Source: a virus
IMG/VR virus record: IMGVR_UViG_3300035034_001742
Span: 1 to 64,000 of that record
Reading direction: 5' to 3' (one strand)
Length of the DNA: 64,000 bases
Below are positions 59,886 through 64,000 of the stretch, piece by piece (the first letter of the stretch is position 1; the number at the start of each line of letters is the position of its first letter). The notes under the pieces are model-generated. The model made no database searches, was not told the origin of the DNA, and saw only the letters and a list, made by a program, of their open reading frames with translations. The translations under genes and the position numbers were made by a program.

Positions 59886-60831
59886 AATACGACTACAAGA
59901 AGATCTGTTTAGACTATTCGATACCGACTTCAGTCCTGCTACCTCTCCTGTTACCAATATATTAAAAACCGGCCAGAGTTTAGTAATAGACACCTCGTTG
60001 GAGGTATTCGATTTAAACAACTTTGCTCGCAAGCATGCGTTCACTGTTCCTGTGTTTGACATACTCAGCGAATGCTGTAAGTGCGCAGGTGTATCAACAA
60101 ATAACATATATTGGCTGACGCCAGTTGCTGAGCACCAAGCAATTCACAGGTACACGTTCAACGGCACGCTACTCGAATACCATAACTCATCCAAGCCTAC
60201 TGTTAACTTCCGCCCTAGTGCTGACGTGCATTTTCTTTCTCTTAACAATCATCCACGACCACATAGAGAAAAGTTGGTAGAATTTTTGGAGTCGTCGGGA
60301 ATCAAAGACAAGTCGCTTTATAGTTACAATCCTCAAGGAGTTCAAAATCAGCGATCAGTTGTGCTTGATGAGCAATTCACTACAGGAAATAAATTAGACA
60401 AGTTAGATAGTGTGCCTGCATACGTTTGGGAAGGAACGCTTATATCTATTGTAACAGAAACTATATTCGCAGAGCCGATTGTGTTTCCAACTGAAAAGAC
60501 GTGGAAGGTATTTGACAAATTCCACTTTCCGGTATTTGTTTCGTGTGCTGGCTTTGTAAGTAGAATACGAGAGTTAGGGTTTGATGTGTTTGATGATTAT
60601 ATCGATCACTCATACGATACCATACAAGATAATACTGAGCGTCTAACGGCAGTGTTTAAAGTGATAGAAGATCTAAGCAAGCGTGATATTAGCGAACTAA
60701 ATCATATCAAGAGCCTGTGTCAGAAACGATTAATAGATAATAAAATGCATTTAAGAAAGCACACCACCTCCGAAATAATGAAGCTCGACATGTACCTTGA
60801 TTCTTTAAAGCGTGTGGTTACGCATAGATAG
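59872..60831 (+). CDS. Putative transferase with TEK motif, paralog 4
   Basis: 319 aa from the ATG at 59872 (a TTG at 59857 is an alternative). FLSLNNHPRPHREKLVEFLE is the counterpart of the FLCYN..PHEHR block, and TETIFAEPIVFPTEKTWKVF, then VSRIRELGFDVFDDYIDHSY, form the C-terminal part. Here the motif is PTEK rather than ITEK. It ends the plus-strand island, converging with the minus-strand array with a 14-nt overlap; no terminator is visible between them. Confidence 0.68.
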   Translation: MVLIKIRLQEDLFRLFDTDFSPATSPVTNILKTGQSLVIDTSLEVFDLNNFARKHAFTVPVFDILSECCKCAGVSTNNIYWLTPVAEHQAIHRYTFNGTLLEYHNSSKPTVNFRPSADVHFLSLNNHPRPHREKLVEFLESSGIKDKSLYSYNPQGVQNQRSVVLDEQFTTGNKLDKLDSVPAYVWEGTLISIVTETIFAEPIVFPTEKTWKVFDKFHFPVFVSCAGFVSRIRELGFDVFDDYIDHSYDTIQDNTERLTAVFKVIEDLSKRDISELNHIKSLCQKRLIDNKMHLRKHTTSEIMKLDMYLDSLKRVVTHR

Positions 60832-61090
60832 AGTTGGTTTTAGACCTGTTGTTGCCTTGGGTAACAACTTTGTATCCGTCGTTTATTGTGAGATTGATCA
60901 TGAGCACATCGTCGTCTGACAATTTTCCTTCTAAGTAAACAGTTCCAAACATGCCCATGTACTTGATGTCGAGCCCTTTTAAGCAACCTGTAATTTCTTT
61001 GAGTGCTTCTTTAAAAAAATCAGGATGCACTGATGCAACTTCGATTTGATCGTTGTCACGATCGTAGTTAATTATCTTTTGCTTTCTCAT
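60818..61090 (-). CDS. Unknown 90-aa protein
   Basis: From the ATG at 61090 (one base after the stop of the 161-aa gene; a longer frame to 61147 would overlap that gene). MRKQKIINYDRDNDQIEVAS, then a helix and TVYLEGKLSDDDVLMINLTI, so alpha/beta. Last gene of the minus-strand array. Not recognised. Confidence 0.62.
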   Translation of the reverse strand: MRKQKIINYDRDNDQIEVASVHPDFFKEALKEITGCLKGLDIKYMGMFGTVYLEGKLSDDDVLMINLTINDGYKVVTQGNNRSKTNSIYA

Positions 61091-61091
61091 G

Positions 61092-61577
61092 TTAGTCCCA
61101 TAGTGAAAAGTAGTACTTGCCAAATAAACGAAGGCCGTTAGCAACACGTTCTCTCTTTCCGTTGTCTTCGTATTCGTAGCCTTCGTCGTCGCGTATTGTT
61201 TTAAATGTCCAGAGCAATTCGTTTAGCACCCAGTTCCATCGTTTGTGTATGTCAGCCTGCTGATACTCAATAGGAACATCTTCGAGATCAACCATCCCCG
61301 AGCCGTGCTTTTGTTCCTTTAACTTTTCGAGCATGGGAGAGATGATATAAGACAACGTATTGTCCATGCTCCACACATCAAACGCATCAATGTGAATTTT
61401 GACCTTTCTTTTTACGTGCTCGTTGCGCCAGTCCAGTAACATGACTATGTATTTGTTGTCAGAAAATCGTTCTCCCACTTTAAATGCCATGTCTTCTGAT
61501 ATACCGAGATACTCAAGCTTGTCGGTAAACGTGTATACTGTCCAGTGATCTACATACTTTCCAATTTTTACTTTCAT
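61092..61577 (-). CDS. Conserved phage protein with KVKIxxxDxWSMDxTL motif, 161 aa
   Basis: RKVKIHIDAFDVWSMDNTL (about residues 57-75), then SYIISPMLEKLKEQKHGSG and VDLEDVPIEY, then KRWNWVLNELLWTF. This string is found, from memory, in a widespread T4-like and jumbo phage family of unknown function. The C-terminus has a WTF...RERVANGLRLFGKY helix. It is soluble and mixed alpha/beta. The ATG at 61577 overlaps the preceding gene's end by 4 nt. Confidence 0.75.
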   Translation of the reverse strand: MKVKIGKYVDHWTVYTFTDKLEYLGISEDMAFKVGERFSDNKYIVMLLDWRNEHVKRKVKIHIDAFDVWSMDNTLSYIISPMLEKLKEQKHGSGMVDLEDVPIEYQQADIHKRWNWVLNELLWTFKTIRDDEGYEYEDNGKRERVANGLRLFGKYYFSLWD

Positions 61578-61894
61578 CCGTATCTATTCAATCCTATGTG
61601 GTACTTTTTATTAATTAGCTCAAATTCAATTGTATCACCGCTTAAAGCGAACAGCGTCGACCATTCTCGTAACTTGGCAAGGTTATGATCTGAATTAACA
61701 ATGTGCAACATGCGATTAGACACATGCCCTTTGATACTGTAATGCTCAAGTATATATGTGTTTAGGTCAATTAGCAAGTTGTTTTCGTCAGCTATCATAC
61801 TAGTGCCAGTGTTAACTGTTATCATGGAGTGCGTTTTGCTAAACATTGAAAATCTAAATTGCCATTTATTTTGAGTCATTGGATTATGTGACAT
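61574..61894 (-). CDS. Small array protein, 106 aa
   Basis: 106 aa, starting MSHNPMTQNKWQFRF. Strand-rich first half; a helix DHNLAKLREWSTLFALSG near residue 70-88 in the place of the array's common C-terminal motif. No known domain. Overlaps the 109-aa gene by 11 nt. Confidence 0.6.
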   Translation of the reverse strand: MSHNPMTQNKWQFRFSMFSKTHSMITVNTGTSMIADENNLLIDLNTYILEHYSIKGHVSNRMLHIVNSDHNLAKLREWSTLFALSGDTIEFELINKKYHIGLNRYG

Positions 61895-62213
61895 TGTGTA
61901 TTCCCTGGGAGTGCGCCGGGTCGACGCTTTCGAAGTCTAGTATTTCGATATGATATCCCTCGAGCTGTGCCATTAGACAGAACTGCGATAAATCTTGTCT
62001 AATCATGTTGTATGGAATAACAACATTGAACACCAATTTCTCCGGATACAGACCACACGCACTAGCAATGTCACTGACTTCATTGATTATGCAATCAATG
62101 CCGGGCGAGTTGGGACTGCCACCTCGCAGGCTTGGCCGCAAAGCATACCCAAAACTACTTGCACTTACTGTTAAATAAATCATGTCTTCTCCATTAAATT
62201 CCAATTTTGACAT
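61884..62213 (-). CDS. Small array protein, 109 aa, with FCLMAQLEGY motif
   Basis: 109 aa. Strands at the start (DMIYLTVSASSFGYALRPSL), a helical middle, then QDLSQFCLMAQLEGYHIEIL, which is like the LEGFVTLMAFEGYH and AERFAFMMGLEGF segments of the 143- and 139-aa proteins. Unknown function. Overlaps its upstream gene by 34 nt. Confidence 0.62.
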   Translation of the reverse strand: MSKLEFNGEDMIYLTVSASSFGYALRPSLRGGSPNSPGIDCIINEVSDIASACGLYPEKLVFNVVIPYNMIRQDLSQFCLMAQLEGYHIEILDFESVDPAHSQGIHNVT

Positions 62214-62485
62214 ACTTTTCTATACAGGAATCTATCGAACTGATCATACCTGTATAGAAATAACTGTTCGCCTGTTCCGGTAATCTGCATGTGAATCAAA
62301 TTATACATCAAAAGCTCAGCTTGGTCAATCAAGAACGGATTGCGCGCCAAGTGACATGTGATGCGGTGGTATTCCACATCGGCTTGTAACGTTGTGTCGC
62401 TGTCATGTCTCATAAATGTTCTACCTTGCATCAAGAACATGGTAAGCTCTTGTTCGGTGGTTGGTAGATTGTCCGTGCTATACAT
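62180..62485 (-). CDS. Small array protein, 101 aa
   Basis: 101 aa, ATG 62485. TTLQADVEYHRITCHLARNP, then DQAELLMYNLIHMQITGTGE, YRYDQFDRFLYRKV. The region DQAELLMYNLI sits where relatives have their L..F..M..LEG helix. Function unknown. Confidence 0.6.
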   Translation of the reverse strand: MYSTDNLPTTEQELTMFLMQGRTFMRHDSDTTLQADVEYHRITCHLARNPFLIDQAELLMYNLIHMQITGTGEQLFLYRYDQFDRFLYRKVCQNWNLMEKT

Positions 62486-62493
62486 GTTGTACT

Positions 62494-62868
62494 CTATTTG
62501 ATTCGTGACTTGAAGTCAATACTAGTTTCCAGCATGGTCAAATACGATACCAGCATGCCGTGGTCCTTAAAGTTAACATTGGTATATGTCACGCCAATAG
62601 TGTCCGAGTTGTAGTGCAGTTTGCATTGCTCCTTGCGGTTGCAAACGGCGCGCAAATCAGTTGGCGTCACCAGCCCCTTGGGCATGATAAATTTGGACTC
62701 TTTCCATTTTGAGTGGTGTGTGATCACCACTGTTCTTCTGTGTTTGCTCATGCGTCGGTACCTTGATGCGATTAATCCGCTATAATAATCATCGAACAGC
62801 ACATTGACTCTGTTCGATTCACGTCGGCGAACCAGTCGCCTTGTTTCTGCAGGGTCACGTAACTTCAT
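62494..62868 (-). CDS. Small array protein, 124 aa, basic N-terminus
   Basis: 124 aa from the ATG at 62868, chosen over a GTG at 62904 that would overlap the previous gene by 50 nt. Residues 1-45 are very basic (KLRDPAETRRLVRRRESNRV, then SRYRRMSKHRR), possibly nucleic-acid binding. C-terminus HGMLVSYLTMLETSIDFKSR resembles the array motif. Unknown function. Confidence 0.6.
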   Translation of the reverse strand: MKLRDPAETRRLVRRRESNRVNVLFDDYYSGLIASRYRRMSKHRRTVVITHHSKWKESKFIMPKGLVTPTDLRAVCNRKEQCKLHYNSDTIGVTYTNVNFKDHGMLVSYLTMLETSIDFKSRIK

Positions 62869-63160
62869 TTTTCCAACGCCTAAGCGGAACCAAGTTGTGA
62901 CCACAAATGGCCAGCCATGTCTCTATTTTTCTTAATTCTCGCCTGGCGCACTTGATTTTTATGACTGCATACGGCTCGTCCACAACCATGCCGCTCAGAT
63001 CAAACCCTTCTTCAATCTCAGCAGCCATGGCTTGTATGTTGGGTTGTATTTTTTTCATGTTCAGTATCTTTGTGGGAGCATCTTTACCTTCTATAAAGAA
63101 CATGAGATCTAACACATAGTATCCGGGTATTTGCTTGACAACTATATTGCATTTAATCAT
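62855..63160 (-). CDS. Small array protein, about 101 aa
   Basis: The start is either the ATG at 63160 (used, 8-nt overlap) or 63178; neither has a good ribosome site. IKCNIVVKQIPGYYVLDLMF, ...IQAMAAEIEEGFDLSG, ...KIKCARRELRKIETWLAICG. A ferredoxin-like beta-alpha-beta-beta-alpha-beta order is plausible. Function unknown. Confidence 0.6.
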   Translation of the reverse strand: MIKCNIVVKQIPGYYVLDLMFFIEGKDAPTKILNMKKIQPNIQAMAAEIEEGFDLSGMVVDEPYAVIKIKCARRELRKIETWLAICGHNLVPLRRWKNEVT

Positions 63161-63572
63161 GAAAGCCAGTCTTAACATATTGTGCCGATATGTATGTAAA
63201 ACCTTCCAGTCCCATCATGAACGCAAACCTTTCTGCTTGATACCAAGTCCCAAACCGAGCCACATAGTAAGCGGTGTACTCTCCATGTCGATTACTGGTC
63301 AGCCTGTACTTGACATCCAGTCTGTTCAGAACGCTGTTTGCTGTGCTGTAAAACACTCGCGCCCGCTCCGTCATTTCGTCATGGTGCATGTAATCCCATA
63401 TGTGAGGGTACGGCAAGTAAACTTGCCAAGTGCCGCGAGTCTTGCTTATGCTGAACCAGTGTTCGCGTATGGCCACCGCTACCCAGTCGGCATCACCTAC
63501 CACCGAAACGGGGTCACCGCCAAACATGGTGAACGGTTCAAGACTTACTTGGTATCTTTTGTATCTGTGCAA
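63153..63572 (-). CDS. Small array protein, 139 aa, with AERFAFMMGLEGF motif
   Basis: Start set at TTG 63572: it is 7 nt after a perfect AAGGAG (63585-63580), whereas the GTG at 63608 and the ATG at 63527 have none. MHRYKRYQVSLEPFTMFGGD, then SVVGDADWVAVAIREHWFSI, and YQAERFAFMMGLEGFTYISA at the C-terminus. Overlaps the end of its upstream gene by 35 nt. Function unknown. Confidence 0.6.
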   Translation of the reverse strand: MHRYKRYQVSLEPFTMFGGDPVSVVGDADWVAVAIREHWFSISKTRGTWQVYLPYPHIWDYMHHDEMTERARVFYSTANSVLNRLDVKYRLTSNRHGEYTAYYVARFGTWYQAERFAFMMGLEGFTYISAQYVKTGFHD

Positions 63573-63969
63573 TGTGGTACTCCTTGATTGCGTTTTCGTA
63601 ATTCTCACAATGGTATCCTTCGAATGCCATCAGGGTAACGAACCCTTCCAGTTCCCGCATGTTGTCCGCAGTGAAAGTGATCAGTATTCCCAGCCGCATC
63701 ATGGCATAGCCCACTATCCCACTTAACTTTGTGGGCTCCGGATCCCCACAGCTGATGTCCCAAGTGGTGTCTCGGACACCACTGTCTTGGGCAATATCGA
63801 TTATGCCCTGACTGGCCTCCTCCAATGTCGAGAAGTACATCTCGACAACTTGGCCAACACCCGCCCCAGCCAAGTTATCCATCAAGCCGTACCAAGCCAC
63901 GTTCAACTCAGGCACCACACGCCAAGCGTCCGCCTGCACCCACTCCAATTGGTATTTGATGTTGATCAT
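63538..63969 (-). CDS. Small array protein, 143 aa, with LEGFVTLMAFEGYH motif
   Basis: 143 aa, ATG at 63969 with AGGAG. YQLEWVQADAWRVVPELNVA opens a strand/helix domain; NMRELEGFVTLMAFEGYHCE is the clearest copy of the motif shared in the array. Unknown function. GC content here (about half) is above that of the head genes. Confidence 0.68.
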   Translation of the reverse strand: MINIKYQLEWVQADAWRVVPELNVAWYGLMDNLAGAGVGQVVEMYFSTLEEASQGIIDIAQDSGVRDTTWDISCGDPEPTKLSGIVGYAMMRLGILITFTADNMRELEGFVTLMAFEGYHCENYENAIKEYHIAQIQKIPSKS

Positions 63970-64000
63970 GATCTCTCCTGGGCGGTCTGCGCGTCACAAC
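63966..64000 (-). CDS. End of a possible upstream gene running off the window
   Basis: One frame is open from the edge to a TGA that overlaps the next ATG (ATGA) and would end ...CDAQTAQERS. The overlap style matches the array, but only eleven codons are visible. Confidence 0.3.
   Translation of the reverse strand, partial: CDAQTAQERS

Noticed and set aside
1-64000. CRISPR array, insertion sequence or attachment site
   Set aside because: No regularly spaced repeats apart from the in-frame 78-bp units, no transposase, integrase or terminal repeats were seen.

Overview
The window is part of the genome of a T4-like tailed phage (a myovirus). It is AT-rich and its relatives are probably marine or freshwater. 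The T4 core set can be read directly: prohead protease gp21, portal gp20, tape measure, gp26/gp51-like hub-assembly proteins, recombination subunits gp46 and gp47, late sigma factor gp55, and a run of baseplate genes (gp48-, gp53-, hub- and spike-like, gp25, gp6 and a giant gp7-like wedge protein). No host marker gene is present, so the host cannot be named. The style resembles marine T4-like phages.

Layout. 1-6846 (minus strand): head genes g22 (partial), g21, a prohead-core protein, a 66-aa protein, portal g20 and the tape measure. 6872-6902: divergent late promoters. 6926-8498 (plus): g26, which carries what looks like a complete -1 frameshift signal reading into a gp51-like tail, then an unknown gene. 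8499-9485: no convincing protein gene, but dense inverted repeats and a sigma70-type promoter on the minus strand, so probably a large structured RNA. 9533-12159 (plus): a late operon of a GIY-YIG protein and three proteins whose N-termini look like T4 capsid-targeting sequences (a repeat protein, a GNAT-like and a ParB/sulfiredoxin-like protein). 12175-17111 (minus): early operon g55-g47-g46-orphan. 17244-22005 (plus): tail-tube/baseplate hub genes. 22046-22449 (minus): two small early genes. 22583-40148 (plus): g25, g6, a 3416-aa wedge protein and tail-fibre-like proteins.

40223-60831 (plus) is the accessory island. It holds three glycosyltransferase-like genes, six consecutive-type radical SAM proteins with an N-terminal twitch-like cysteine domain, four paralogous putative transferases sharing a TEK/ITEK motif, a UDP-sugar dehydrogenase, a duplicated two-gene cassette with a 2-oxoglutarate/Fe(II) oxygenase-like protein, and an NAD-dependent sugar epimerase. 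Gene overlaps of 1-26 nt suggest co-expression. The likely theme is making and attaching an unusual sugar or modified group to a surface or virion component. This is inference and is the best candidate here for an undescribed system.

60818-64000 (minus) is a tight array of small proteins, several sharing a C-terminal helix motif, with somewhat higher GC.

Regulation is legible. Late (plus, and leftmost minus) units start with (T/G/A/C)ATAAATA boxes like those read by gp55. Minus-strand early units start with TTGACA-N17-TANANT promoters. At 9.5, 17.2 and 22.5 kb the two types lie back to back. Two hairpin terminators (12.15 and 22.0 kb) separate converging units.
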